From Paragordius varius (taxonomy: Eukaryota > Nematomorpha): 64,000 nucleotides of DNA. The notes under the pieces were generated by a model, which was given only the letters and a program-made list of their open reading frames with translations, ran no database searches and was not told the origin of the DNA. The translations under genes and the position numbers were made by a program. Location of the stretch: assembly GCA_964247055.1 (NCBI GenBank), contig OZ176054.1, positions 248,001 to 312,000 of the forward strand, in the 5' to 3' direction. Numbering within the stretch: the stretch's first letter is position 1; every line of letters starts with the position of its first letter. Positions 25,901 through 40,013 of the stretch are shown piece after piece.

Positions 25901-28200
25901 GAGATCGGAGTATAAATGTAATTTTTATGAATTTTTTAAATATTTAAAAAATTTATTTTATACGATTTTAAAAATAAAAATGGCTACCTAAAATCCAAAT
26001 TTGATCAGGTGATGTCACCATAATTTTTTTTGGGTAGCCCTATGGTAGTACATCATCACCCCAACTATTTTGGGGATCGGACTATAAATGTAATTTTTAT
26101 GAATTTTTTAAATATTTAAAAAATTTATTTTATACGATTTTAAAAAAAAAATGGCTACCTAAAATCCAAATTTGATCAGGTGATGTCACTATAATTTTTT
26201 TTGGGTAGCCCTATGGTAGTTCCATCATCACCCCAAATATTGTCGAGATCGGAGTATAAATGTAATTTTTATGAATTTTTTAAATATTTAAAAAATTTAT
26301 TTTATACGATATTAAAAATAAAAATGGCTACCTAAAATCCAAATTTGATCAGGTGATGTCACCATAATTTTTTTTGAGTAGCCCTATGGTAATTCCATCA
26401 TCACCCCAAATATTTTGGGGATCGGACTATAAATGTAACTTTTATGAATTTTTTAAATATTTAAAAAATTTATTTTATACGATTTTAAAAATAAAAATGG
26501 CTACCTAAAATCCAAATTTGATCAGGTGATGTCACCATAATTTTTTTTGGGTAGCCCTATGGTAGTTCCATCATCACCCCAAATATGTTGGGGATCGGAC
26601 TATAAATGTAATTTTTATGAATTTTTTAAATATTTAAAAAATTTATTTTATACGATTTTAAAAATAAAAATGGCTACCTAAAATCCAAATTTGATCAGGT
26701 GATGTCACCATAATTTTTTTTGGGTAGCCCTATGGTAGTTCCATCATCACCCCAAATATTTTCGAGATCGGAGTATAAATGTAATTTTTATGAATTTTTT
26801 AAATATTTAAAAAATTTATTTTATACGATTTTAAAAATAAAAATGGCTACCTAAAATCCAAATTTGATCAGGTGATGTCACCATAATTTTTTTTGGGTAG
26901 CCCTATGGTAGTTCCATCATCACCCCAAATATTTTGGCGATCGGACTATAAATGTAATTTTTATGAATTTTTTAAATATTTAAAAAATTTTTTTTATACG
27001 ATTTTAAGATAAAAATGGCTACCTAAAATCCAAATTTGATCAGGTGATGTCACTATTATTTTTTTGGGTAGCCCTATGGTAGTTCCAACATCACCCCAAA
27101 TATTTTCGAGATCGGAGTATAAATGTAATTTTTATGAATTTTTTAAATATTTAAAAAATTTATTTTATACGATTTTAAAAATAAAAATGGCTACCTAAAA
27201 TCCAAATTTGATCAGGTGATATCACCATAATTTTTTTTGGGTAGCCCTATGATAGTTCCATCATCACCCCAAATATTTTCGAGATCGGAGTATAAATGTA
27301 ATTTTTATGAATTTTTTAAATATTTAAAAAATTTATTTTATACGATTTTAAAAATAAAAATGGCTACCTAAAATCCAAATTTGATCAGGTGATGTCACCA
27401 TAATTTTTTTTGGGTAGCCCTATGGTAATTCCATCATCACCCCAAATATTGTCGAGATCGGAGTATAAATGTAATTTTTTTGAATTTTTTAAATATTTAA
27501 AAAATTTATTTTATACGATTTTAAAAATAAAAATGGCTACCTAGAATCCAAATTTGATCAGGTGATGTCACCATAATTTTTTTTGGGTAGCCCTATGGTA
27601 GTTCCATCATCACTTCAAATATTGTCGAGATCGGAGTATAAATGTAATTTTTTTGAATTTTTTAAATATTTAAAAAATTTATTTTATACGATTTTAAAAA
27701 TAAAAATGGCTACCTAAAATCCAAATTTGATCAGGTGATGTCACCATAATTTTTTTTGGGTAGCCCTATGGTAGTTCCATCATCACCCCAAATATGTTGG
27801 GGATCGGACTATAAATGTAATTTTTATGAATTTTTTAAATATTTAAAAAATTTATTTTATACGATTTTAAAAATAAAAATGGCTACCTAAAATCCAAATT
27901 TGATCAGGTGATGTCACTATAATTTTTTTTGGGTAGCCCTATGGTAGTTCCATCATCACCCCAAATATTTTCGAGATCGGAGTATAAATGTAATTTTTAT
28001 GAATTTTTTAAATATTTAAAAAATTTATTTTATACGATTTTAAAAATAAAAATGGCTACCTAAAATCCAAATTTGATCAGGTGATGTCACCATAATTTTT
28101 TTTGGGTAGCCCTATGGTAGTTCCATCATCACCCCAAATATTTTGGGGATCGGACTATAAATGTAATTTTTATGAATTTTTTAAATATTTAAAAAATTTA
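22950..28200. repeat. 17-monomer higher-order repeat, period 2933 bp, about two copies
   Basis: The rare GGTAGTACATCATC with CCCCAACTATTTTGG occurs at 23111 and 26044, and ATACGATATTAAAAAT at 23371 and 26304, both 2933 bp apart. Then come B with TGTAACTTTT, E, A, D with AATTTTTTTTATACG and AAGATA, and A with CAACATC in both. Beyond about 24.3 and 27.2 kb the register shifts by one monomer: CACTTCAAATATTG at 24851 and 27613 is 2762 bp apart, or 16 monomers. The second copy has therefore lost or exchanged a unit. Confidence 0.85.
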
Positions 28201-28450
28201 TTTTATACGATTTAAAAAAAAAAATGGCTACCTAAAATCCAAATTTGATCAGGTGATGTCACTATAATTTTTTTGGGTAGCCCTATGGTAGTTCCATCAT
28301 CACCCCAAATATTGTCGAGATCGGAGTATAAATGTAATTTTTATGAATTTTTTAAATATTTAAAAAATTTATTTTATACGATATTAAAAATAAAAATGGC
28401 TACCTAAAATCCAAATTTGATCAGGTGATGTCACCATAATTTTTTTTGGG
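26500..28450. repeat. About 2-kb block shared with 33.1-35.0 kb (offset 6561 bp), left copy
   Basis: GGTGATATCACCATAA followed by CCCTATGATAGTTCC (27221 and 33782) and CTTCAAATATTG (27613 and 34174) keep the same 6561-bp spacing, which is 38 monomers. The flanking order E, A, D with AAGATA, A with CAACATC, A, C, C, E, A, B, C with GATATT is the same in both. This block is also part of the 17-mer, so copying happened at more than one scale. Confidence 0.83.
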
Positions 28451-29799
28451 TAGCCCTATGGTAGTTCCATCATCACCACAAATATTTTGGGGATCGGACT
28501 ATAAATGTAACTTTTATGAATTTTTTAAATATTTAAAAAATTTATTTTATACGATTTTAAAAATAAAAATGGCTACCTAAAATACAAATTTGATCAGGTG
28601 ATGTCACCATAATTTTTTTTGGGTAGCCCTATGGTAGTTCCATCATCACCCCAAATATTTTCGAGATCGGAGTATAAATGTAATTTTTATGAATTTTTTA
28701 AATATTTAAAAAATTTATTTTATACGATTTTAAAAATAAAAATGGCTACCTAGAATCCAAATTTGATCAGGTGATGTCACCATAATTTTTTTTGCGTAGC
28801 CCTATGGTAGTTCCATCATCACCCCAAATATTGTCGAGATCGGAGTATAAATGTAATTTTTTTGAATTTTTTAAATACTTAAAAAATTTATTTTATACGA
28901 TTTTAAAAATAAAAATGGCTACCTAAAATCCAAATTTGATCAGGTTATGTCACCATAATTTTTTTTGCGTAGCCCTATGGTAGTTCCATCATCACCCGAA
29001 ATATTTTCGAGATCGGAGTATAAATGTAATTTTTATGAATTTTTTAAATATTTAAAAAATTTATTTTATACGATTTTAAAAATAAAAATGGCTACCTAGA
29101 ATCCAAATTTGATCAGGTGATGTCACCATAATTTTTTTTGGGTAGCCCTATGGTAGTTCCATCATCACCCCAAATATTTTCGAGATCGGAGTATAAATGT
29201 AATTTTTATGAATTTTTTAAATATTTAAAAAATTTATTTTATACGATTTTAAAAATAAAAATGGCTACCTAAAATCCAAATTTGATCAGGTGATGTCACC
29301 ATAATTTTTTTTGGGTAGCCCTATAATTCCATCATCACCCCAAATATTGTCGAGATCGGAGTATAAATGTAATTTTTTTGAATTTATTAAATATTTAAAA
29401 AATTTATATTATACGATTTTAAAAATAAAAATGGCTACCTAAAATCCAAATTTGATCAGGTGATGTCACTATAATTTTTTTTGGGTAGCCCTATGGTAGT
29501 TCCATCATCACCCCAAATATTTTCGAGATCGGAGTATAAATGTAATTTTTATGAATTTTTTAAATATTTAAAAAATTTATTTTATACGATTTTAAAAATA
29601 AAAATGGCTACCTAAAATCCAAATTTGATCAGGTGATGTCACCATAATTTTTTTTGGGTAGCCCTATGGTAGTTCCATCATCACCCCAAATATTTTGGGG
29701 ATCGGACTATAAATGTAATTTTTATGAATTTTTTAAATATTTAAAAAATTTATTTTATACGATTTTAAAAAAAAAATGGCTACCTAAAATCCAAATTTG

Positions 29800-31400
29800 A
29801 TCAGGTGATGTCACTATAATTTTTTTTGGGTAGCCCTATGGTAGTTCCATCATCACCCCAAATATTGTCGAGATCGGAGTATAAATGTAATTTTTATGAA
29901 TTTTTTAAATATTTAAAAAATTTATTTTATACGATATTAAAAATAAAAATGGCTACCTAAAATCCAAATTTGATCAGGTGATGTCACCATAATTTTTTTT
30001 GGGTAGCCCTATGGTAATTCCATCATCACCCCAAATATTTTGGGGATCGGACTATAAATGTAATTTTTATGAATTTTTTAAATATTTAAAAAATTTATTT
30101 TATACGATTTTAAAAATAAAAATGGCTACCTAAAATCCAAATTTGATCAGGTGATGTCACCATAATTTTTTTTGGGTAGCCCTATGGTAGTTCCATCATC
30201 ACCCCAAATATTTTCGAGATCGGAGTATAAATGTAATTTTTATGAATTTTTTAAATATTTAAAAAATTTATTTTATACGATTTTAAAAATAAAAATGGCT
30301 ACCTAAAATCCAAATTTGATCAGGTGATGTCACCATAATTTTTTTTGGGTAGCCCTATGGTAGTTCCATCATCACGCCAAATATTGTCGAGATCGGAGTA
30401 TAAATGTAATTTTTTTGAATTTTTTAAATATTTAAAAAATTTATTTTATACGATTTTAAAAATAAAAATGGCTACCTAAAATCCAAATTTGATCAGGTGA
30501 TGTCACCATAATTTTTTTTGGGTAGCCCTATGGTAGTTCCATCATCACCCCAAATATTTTGGCGATCGGACTATAAATGTAATTTTTATGAATTTTTTAA
30601 ATATTTAAAAAATTTATTTTATACGATTTTAAGATAAAAATGGCTACCTAAAATCCAAATTTGATCAGGTGATGTCACTATAATTTTTTTGGGCAGCCCT
30701 ATGGTAGTTCCAACATCACCCCAAATATTTTCGAGATCGGAGTATAAATTTAATTTTTATGAATTTTTTAAATATTTAAAAAATTTATTTTATACGATTT
30801 TAAAAATAAAAATGGCTACCTAAAATCCAAATTTGATCAGGTGATGTCACCATAATTTTTTTTGGGTAGCCCTATGGTAGTTCCATCATCACCCCAAATA
30901 TTTTCGAGATCGGAGTATAAATGTAATTTTTATGAATTTTTCAAATATTTAAAAAATTTATTTTATACGATTTTAAAAATAAAAATGGCTACCTAAAATG
31001 TAAATTTGATCAGGTGATGTCACCATAATTTTTTTTGGGTAGCCCTATGGTAATTCCATCATCACCCCAAATATTGTCGAGATCGGAGTATAAATGTAAT
31101 TTTTTTGAATTTTTTAAATATTTAAAAAATTTATTTTATACGATTTTAAAAATAAAAATGGCTACCTAAAATCCAAATTTGATCAGGTCATGTCACCATA
31201 ATTTTTTTTGGGTAGCCCTATGGTAGTTCCATCATCACCACAAATATTTTGGGGATCGGACTATAAATGTAACTTTTATGAATTTTTTAAATATTTAAAA
31301 AATTTATTTTATACGATTTTAAAAATAAAAATGGCTACCTAAAATCCAAATTTGATCAGGTGATGTCACCATAATTTTTTTTGGGTAGCCCTATGGTAGT
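29800..31400. repeat. 1.5-kb block shared with 36.2-37.7 kb (offset 6382 bp), left copy
   Basis: AGTATAAATTTAATTTTTATG (a G to T in TGTAAT; starts 30741 and 37123), TTTTTCAAATATTT (about 30948 and 37321) and CTAAAATGTAAATTTG (about 30993 and 37375) are all 6382 bp apart, or 37 monomers. A following CAGGTCATGTC here corresponds to CAGGCCATGTC there. A unique GGGCAGCCC lies near 30691. Confidence 0.83.
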
Positions 31401-33099
31401 TCCATCATCACCCCAAATATTGTCGAGATCGGAGTATAAATGTAATTTTTTTGAATTTTTTAAATATTTAAAAAATTTATTTTATACGATTTTAAAAATA
31501 AAAATGGCTACCTAAAATCCAAATTTGATCAGGTGATGTCACCATAATTTTTTTTGGGTAGCCCTATGGTAGTTCCATCATCACCCCAAATATGTTGGGG
31601 ATCGGACTATAAATGTAATTTTTATGAATTTTTTAAATATTTAAAAAATTTATTTTATACGATTTTAAAAATAAAAATGGCTACCTAAAATCCAAATTTG
31701 ATCAGGTGATGTCACTATAATTTTTTTTGGGTAGCCCTATGGTAGTTCCATCATCACCCCAAATATTGTCGAGATCGGAGTATAAATGTAATTTTTTTGA
31801 ATTTTTTAAATATTTAAAAAATTTATTTTATACGATTTTAAAAATAAAAATGGCTACCTAAAATCCAAATTTGATCAGGTGATGTGACCATAATTTTTTT
31901 TGGGTAGCCCTATGGTAGTTCCATCATCACCCCAAATATTTTGGGGATCGGACTATAAATGTAATTTTTATGAATTTTTTAAATATTTAAAAAATTTATT
32001 TTATACGATTTTTAAAAAAAAATGGCTACCTAAAATCCAAATTTGATCAGGTGATGTCACTATAATTTTTTTTGGGTAGCCCTATGGTAGTTCCATCATC
32101 ACCCCAAATATTGTCGAGATCGGAGTATAAATGTAATTTTTATGAATTTTTTAAATATTTAAAAAATTTATTTTATACGATATTAAAAATAAAAATGGCT
32201 ACCTAAAATCCAAATTTGATCAGGTGATGTCACCATAATTTTTTTTGGGTAGCCCTATGGTAGTTCCATCATCACCCCAAATATTTTGGCGATCGGACTA
32301 TAAATGTAATTTTTATGAATTTTTTAAATATTTAAAAAATTTATTTTATACGATTTTAAGATAAAAATGGCTACCTAAAATCCAAATTTGATCAGGTGAT
32401 GTCACTATAATTTTTTTGGGTAGCCCTATGGTAGTTCCAACATCACCCCAAATATTTTCGAGATCGGAGTATAAATGTAATTTTTATGAATTTTTTAAAT
32501 ATTTAAAAAATTTATTTTATACGATTTTAAAAATAAAAATGGCTACCTAAAATCCAAATTTGATCAGGTGATGTCACCATAATTTTTTTTGGGTAGCCCT
32601 ATGGTAGTTCCATCATCACCACAAATATTTTGGAGATCGGACTATAAATGTAACTTTTATGAATTTTTTAAATATTTAAAAAATTTATTTTATACGATTT
32701 TAAAAATAAAAATCGCTACCTAAAATCCAAATTTGATCAGGTGATGTCACCATAATTTTTTTTGGGTAGCCCTATGGTAGTTCCATCATCACCCCAAATA
32801 TTTTCGAGATCGGAGTATAAATGTAATTTTTATGAATTTTTTAAATATTTAAAAAATTTATTTTATACGATTTTAAAAATAAAAATGGCTACCTAGAATC
32901 CAAATTTGATCAGGTGATGTCACCATAATTTTTTTTGGGTAGCCCTATGGTAGTTCCATCATCACCCCAAATATTGTCGAGATCGGAGTATAAATGTAAT
33001 TTTTTTGAATTTTTTAAATATTTAAAAAATTTATTTTATACGATTTTAAAAATAAAAATGGCTACCTAAAATCCAAATTTGATCAGGTGATGTCACCAT

Positions 33100-35000
33100 A
33101 ATTTTTTTTGGGTAGCCCTATGGTAGTTCCATCATCACCCCAAATATGTTGGGGATCGGAGTATAAATGTAATTTTTATGAATTTTTTAAATATTTAAAA
33201 AATTTATTTTATACGATTTTAAAAATAAAAATGGCTACCTAAAATCCAAATTTGATCAGGTGATGTAACTATAATTTTTTTTGGGTAGCCCTATGGTAGT
33301 TCCATCATCACCCCAAATATTTTCGAGATCGGAGTATAAATGTAATTTTTATGAATTTTTTAAATATTTAAAAAATTTATTTTATACGATTTTAAAAATA
33401 AAAATGGCTACCTAAAATCCAAATATGATCAGGTGATGTCACCATAATTTTTTTTGGGTAGCCCTATGGTAGTTCCATCATCACCCCAAATATTTTGGCG
33501 ATCGGACTATAAATGTAATTTTTATGAATTTTTTAAATATTTAAAAAAATTTTTTTATACGATTTTAAGATAAAAATGGCTACCTAAAATCCAAATTTGA
33601 TCAGGTGATGTCACTATTATTTTTTTGGGTAGCCCTATGGTAGTTCCAACATCACCCCAAATATTTTCGAGATCGGAGTATAAATGTAATTTTTATGAAT
33701 TTTTTAAATATTTAAAAAATTTATTTTATACGATTTTAAAAATAAAAATGGCTACCTAAATACCAAATTTGATCAGGTGATATCACCATAATTTTTTTTG
33801 GGTAGCCCTATGATAGTTCCATCATCACCCCAAATATTTTCGAGATCGGAGTATAAATGTAATTTTTATGAATTTTTTAAATATTTAAAAAATTTATTTT
33901 ATACGATTTTAAAAATAAAAATGGCTACCTAAAATCCAAATTTTATCAGGTGATGTCACCATAATTTTTTTTGGGTAGCCCTATGGTAATTCCATCATCA
34001 CCCCAAATATTGTCGAGATCGGAGTATAAATGTAATTTTTTTGAATTTTTTAAATATTTAAAAAATTTATTTTATACGATTTTAAAAATAAAAATGGCTA
34101 CCTAGAATCCAAATTTGATCAGGTGATGTCACCATAATTTTTTTTGGGTAGCCCTATGGTAGTTCCATCATCACTTCAAATATTGTCGAGATCGGAGTAT
34201 AAATGTAAATTTTTTGAATTTTTTAAATATTTAAAAAATTTATTTTATACGATTTTAAAAATAAAAATGGCTACCTAAAATCCAAATTTGATCAGGTGAT
34301 GTCACCATAATTTTTTTTGGGTAGCCCTATGGTAGTTCCATCATCACCCCAAATATGTTGGGGATCGGACTATAAATGTAATTTTTATGAATTTTTTAAA
34401 TATTTAAAAAATTTATTTTATACGATTTTAAAAATAAAAATGGCTACCTAAAATCCAAATTTGATCAGGTGATGTCACTATAATTTTTTTTGGGTAGCCC
34501 TATGGTAGTTCCATCATCACCCCAAATATTTTCGAGATCGGAGTATAAATGTAATTTTTATGAATTTTTTAAATATTTAAAAAATTTATTTTATACGATT
34601 TTAAAAATAAAAATGGCTACCTAAAATCCAAATTTGATCAGGTGATACCATAATTTTTTTTGGGTAGCCCTATGGTAGTTCCATCATCACCCCAAATATT
34701 TTGGGGATCGGACTATAAATGTAATTTTTATGAATTTTTTAAATATTTAAAAAATTTATTTTATACGATTTTAAAAAAAAAATGGCTACCTAACCAAATT
34801 TGATCAGGTGATGTCACTATAATTTTTTTTGGGTAGCCCTATGGTAGTTCCATCATCACCCCAAATATTGTCGAGATCGGAGTATAAATGTAATTTTTAT
34901 GAATTTTTTAAATATTTAAAAAATTTATTTTATACGATATTAAAAATAAAAATGGCTACCTAAAATCCAAATTTGATCAGGTGATGTCACCATAATTTTT
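33100..35000. repeat. Right copy of the 26.5-28.4 kb block, with extra small deletions
   Basis: This has the same monomer order as the left copy. Private changes include ATTTTATCAGG near 33942, GTAAATTTTTTTG near 34206, a 3-bp loss in GGTGATACCATAA (34640-34652) and another in CTACCTAACCAAATT (34786-34800). These private changes show divergence after the duplication. A further GATATCACC and CCCTATGATAG monomer lies at 36019. Confidence 0.8.
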
Positions 35001-36199
35001 TTTGGGTAGCCCTATGGTAATTCCATCATCACCCCAAATATTTTTGGGATCGGACTATAAATGTAACTTTTATGAATTTTTTAAATATTTAAAAAATTTA
35101 TTTTATACGATTTTAAAAATAAAAATGGCTACCTAAAATCCAAATTTGATCAGGTGATGTCACCATAATTTTTTTTGGGTAGCCCTATGGTAGTTCCATC
35201 ATCACCCCAAATATTTTCGAGATCGGAGTATAAATGTAATTTTTATGAATTTTTTAAATAGTTAAAAAATTTATTTTATACGATTTTAAAAATAAAAATG
35301 GCTACCTAAAATCCAAAATTGATCAGGTGATGTCACCATAATTTTTTTTGCGTAGCCCTATGGTAGTTCCATCATCACGCCAAATATTTTCGAGATCGGA
35401 GTATAAATGTAATTTTTATGAATTTTTTAAATATTTAAAAAATTTATTTTATACGATTTTAAAAATAAAAATGGCTACCTAAAATCCAAATTTGATCAGG
35501 TGATGTCACCTTAATTTTTTTTGGGTAGCCCTATGGTAGTTCCATCATCACCCCAAATATTTTCGAGATCGGAGTATAAATGTAATTTTTTTGAATTTTT
35601 TAAATATTTAAAAAATTTATTTTATACGATTTTAAAAATAAAAATGGCTACCTAAAATCCAAATTTGATCAGGTGATGTCACCATAATTTTTTTTGGGTA
35701 GCCCTATAATTCCATCATCACCCCAAATATTGTCGAGATCGGAGTATAAATGTAATTTTTATGAATTTTTTAAATATTTAAAAAATTTATTTTATACGAT
35801 TTTAAGATAAAAATGGCTACCTAAAATCCAAATTTGATCAGGTGATGTCACTATAATTTTTTTGGGTAGCCCTATGGTAGTTCCAACATCACCCCAAATA
35901 TTTTCGAGATCGGAGTATAAATGTAATTTTTATGAATTTTTTAAATATTTAAAAAATTTATTTTATACCATTTTAAAAATAAAAATGGCTACCTAAAATC
36001 CAAATTTGATCAGGTGATATCACCATAATTTTTTTTGGGTAGCCCTATGATAGTTCCATCATCACCCCAAATATTTTCGAGATCGGAGTATAAATGTAAT
36101 TTTTATGAATTTTTTAAATATTTAAAAAATTTATTTTATACGATTTTAAAAATAAAAATGGCTACCTAAAATCCAAATTTGATCAGGTGATGTCACTAT

Positions 36200-37700
36200 A
36201 ATTTTTTTTGGGTAGCCCTATGGTAGTTCCATCATCACCCCAAATATTGTCGAGATCGGAGTATAAATGTAATTTTTATGAATTTTTTAAATATTTAAAA
36301 AATTTATTTTATACGATATTAAAAATAAAAATGGCTACCTAAAATCCAAATTTGATCAGGTGATGTCACCATAATTTTTTTTGGGTAGCCCTATGGTAAT
36401 TCCATCATCACCCCAAATATTTTGGGGATCGGACTATAAATGTAATTTTTATGAATTTTTTAAATATTTAAAAAATTTATTTTATACGATTTTAAAAATA
36501 AAAATGGCTACCTAAAATCCAAATTTGATCAGGTGATGTCACCATAATTTTTTTTGGGTAGCCCTATGGTAGTTCCATCATCACCCCAAATATTTTCGAG
36601 ATCGGAGTATAAATGTAATTTTTATGAATTTTTTAAATATTTAAAAAATTTATTTTATACGATTTTAAAAATAAAAATGGCTACCTAAAATCCAAATTTG
36701 ATCAGGTGATGTCACCATAATTTTTTTTGGGTAGCCCTATGGTAGTTCCATCATCACCCCAAATATTGTCGAGATCGGAGTATAAATGTAATTTTTTTGA
36801 ATTTTTTAAATATTTAAAAAATTTATTTTATACGATTTTAAAAATAAAAATGGCTACCTAAAATCCAAATTTGATCAGGTGATGTCACCATAATTTTTTT
36901 TGGGTAGCCCTATGGTAGTTCCATCATCACCCCAAATATTTTGGCGATCGGACTATAAATGTAATATTTATGAATTTTTTAAATATTTAAAAAATTTATT
37001 TTATACGATTTTAAGATAAAAATGGCTACCTAAAATCCAAATTTGATCAGGTGATGTCACTATAATTTTTTTGGGTAGCCCTATGGTAGTTCCAACATCA
37101 CCCCAAATATTTTCGAGATCGGAGTATAAATTTAATTTTTATGAATTTTTTAAATATTTAAAAAATTTATTTTATACGATTTTAAAAATAAAAATGGCTA
37201 CCTAAAATCCAAATTTGATCAGGTGATGTCACCATAATTTTTTTTGGGTAGCCCTATGGTAGTTCCATCATCACCCCAAATATTTTCGAGATCGGAGTAT
37301 AAATGTAATTTTTATGAATTTTTCAAATATTTAAAAAATTTATTTTATACGATTTTAAAAATAAAAATGGCTACCTAAAATGTAAATTTGATCAGGTGAT
37401 GTCACCATAATTTTTTTTGGGTAGCCCTATGGTAATTCCATCATCACCCCAAATATTGTCGAGATCGGAGTATAAATGTAATTTTTTTGAATTTTTTAAA
37501 TATTTAAAAAATTTATTTTATACGATTTTAAAAATAAAAATGGCTACCTAAAATCCAAATTTGATCAGGCCATGTCACCATAATTTTTTTTGGGTAGCCC
37601 TATGGTAGTTCCATCATCACCACAAATATTTTGGGGATCGGACTATAAATGTAACTTTTATGAATTTTTTAAATATTTAAAAAATTTATTTTATACGATT
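36200..37700. repeat. Right copy of the 29.8-31.4 kb block
   Basis: The order C with GATATT, B with GGTAATT, A, C, D with AAGATA, A with CAACATC and AAATTTAAT, A with TTCAAAT, C, B with CACCACAAA matches the left copy. The offset is 6382 bp against 6561 bp for the neighbouring block, about one monomer less, so one unit was gained or lost between them. The AAATTTAAT monomer recurs once more at 49348. Confidence 0.82.
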
Positions 37701-38269
37701 TTAAAAATAAAAATGGCTACCTAAAATCCAAATTTGATCAGGTGATGTCACCATAATTTTTTTTGGGTAGCCCTATGGTAGTTCCATCATCACCCCAAAT
37801 ATTTTGGGGATCGGACTATAAATGTAATTTTTATGAATTTTTTAAATATTTAAAAAATTTATTTTATACGATTTTAAAAATAAAAATGGCTACCTAAAAT
37901 CCAAATTTGATCAGGTGATGTCACCATAATTTTTTTGGGTAGCCCTATGGTAGTTCCATCATCACCCCAAATATTTTGGGGATCGGACTATAAATGTAAT
38001 TTTTATGAATTTTTTAAATATTTAAAAAATTTATTTTATACGATTTTAAAAATAAAAATGGCTACCTAAAATCCAAATTTGATCAGGTGATGTGACTATA
38101 ATTTTTTTTGGGTAGCCCTATGGTAGTTCCATCATCACCCCAAATATTTTCGAGATCGGAGTATAAATGTAATTTTTATGAATTTTTTAAATATTTAAAA
38201 AATTTATTTTATACGATTTTAAAAATAAAAATGGCTACCTAAAATCCAAATTTGATCAGGTGATGTCAC

Positions 38270-39655
38270 CATAATTTTTTTTGGGTAGCCCTATGGTAGT
38301 TCCATCATCACCCCAAATATTTTGGGGATCGGACTATAAATGTAATATTTATGAATTTTTTAAATATTTAAAAAATTTATTTTATACGATTTTAAAAATA
38401 AAAATGGCTACCTAAAATCCAAATTTGATCAGGTGATGTCACCATAATTTTTTTTGGGTAGCCCTATGGTAGTTCCATCATCACCACAAATATTTTGGGG
38501 ATCGGACTATAAATGTAACTTTTATAAATTTTTTAAATATTTAAAAAATTTATTTTATACGATTTTAAAAATAAAAATGGCTACCTAAAATCCAAATTTG
38601 ATCAGGTGATGTCACCATAATTTTTTTTGGGTAGCCCTATGGTAGTTCCATCATCACCCCAAATATTTTCGAGATCGGAGTATAAATGTAATTTTTATGA
38701 ATTTTTTAAATATTTAAAAAATTTATTTTATACGATTTTAAAAATAAAAATGGCTACCTAAAATCCAAATTTGATCAGGTGATGTCACCATAATTTTTTT
38801 TGCGTAGCCCTATGGTAGTTCCATCATCACCCCAAATATTTTCGAGATCGGAGTATAAATGTAATTTTTATGAATTTTTTAAATATTTAAAAAATTTATT
38901 TTATACGATTTTAAAAATAAAAATGGCTACCTAAAATCCAAATTTGATCAGGTGATGTCACCATAATTTTTTTTGGGTAGCCCTATGGTAGTTCCATCAT
39001 CACCCCAAATATTTTGGGGATCGGACTATAAATGTAATATTTATGAATTTTTTAAATATTTAAAAAATTTATTTTATACGATTTTAAAAATAAAAATGGC
39101 TACCTAAAATCCAAATTTGATCAGGTGATGTCACCATAATTTTTTTTGGGTAGCCCTATGGTAGTTCCATCATCACCACAAATATTTTGGGGATCGGACT
39201 ATAAATGTAACTTTTATAAATTTTTTAAATATTTAAAAAATTTATTTTATACGATTTTAAAAATAAAAATGGCTACCTAAAATCCAAATTTGATCAGGTG
39301 ATGTCACCATAATTTTTTTTGGGTAGCCCTATGGTAGTTCCATCATCACCCCAAATATTTTCGAGATCGGAGTATAAATGTAATTTTTATGAATTTTTTA
39401 AATATTTAAAAAATTTATTTTATACGATTTTAAAAATAAAAATGGCTACCTAAAATCCAAATTTGATCAGGTGATGTCACCATAATTTTTTTTGCGTAGC
39501 CCTATGGTAGTTCCATCATCACCCCAAATATTTTCGAGATCGGAGTATAAATGTAATTTTTATGAATTTTTTAAATATTTAAAAAATTTATTTTATACGA
39601 TTTTAAAAATAAAAATGGCTACCTAAAATCCAAATTTGATCAGGTGATGTCACTA
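38270..39655. repeat. Tandem duplication of a tetramer, period 692 bp
   Basis: TGTAATATTTATG is at 38341 and 39033, and AAATGTAACTTTTATAAA at 38511 and 39203, both exactly 692 bp or four units apart. Each block runs: B with AATATTTATG, B with CACCACAAA and TAACTTTTATAAA, A, then A preceded by TTTGCGTAGCCC. The two copies look near-identical, which suggests a recent event or an assembly duplication. Confidence 0.88.
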
Positions 39656-40013
39656 TAATTTTTTTTGGGTAGCCCTATGGTAGTTCCATCATCACCCCAA
39701 ATATTTTGGGGATCGGACTATAAATGTAATTTTTATGAATTTTTTAAATATTTAAAAAATTTATTTTATACGATTTTAAAAATAAAAATGGCTACCTAAA
39801 ATCCAAATTTGATCAGGTGATGTCACCATAATTTTTTTTGGGTAGCCCTATGGTAGTTCCATCATCACCCCAAATATTTTCGAGATCGGAGTATAAATGT
39901 AATTTTTATGAATTTTTTAAATATTTAAAAAATTTATTTTATACGATTTTAAAAATAAAAATGGCTACCTAAAATCCAAATTTGATCAGGTGATGTCACC
40001 ATAATTTTTTTTG

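Larger units (their letters stand above)
18641..37900. repeat. Array domain 3: mosaic with type E and long super-repeats
   Basis: All of A, B, C, D and E occur, with E (ATGTTGGGGATCGGAC) almost confined to this domain. Other local markers are CACCACAAATATTTTGG followed by TGTAACTTTTATG, TACGATATTAAAAAT, CACTTCAAATATTG and the 3-bp-deleted CCCTATAATTCC. Rare markers repeat at large fixed spacings (2933, 6561 and 6382 bp), showing super-repeats of 17 and about 37-38 monomers. The right edge, near 37.9 kb, is where C, D and E largely vanish and A and B take over. Confidence 0.75.
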
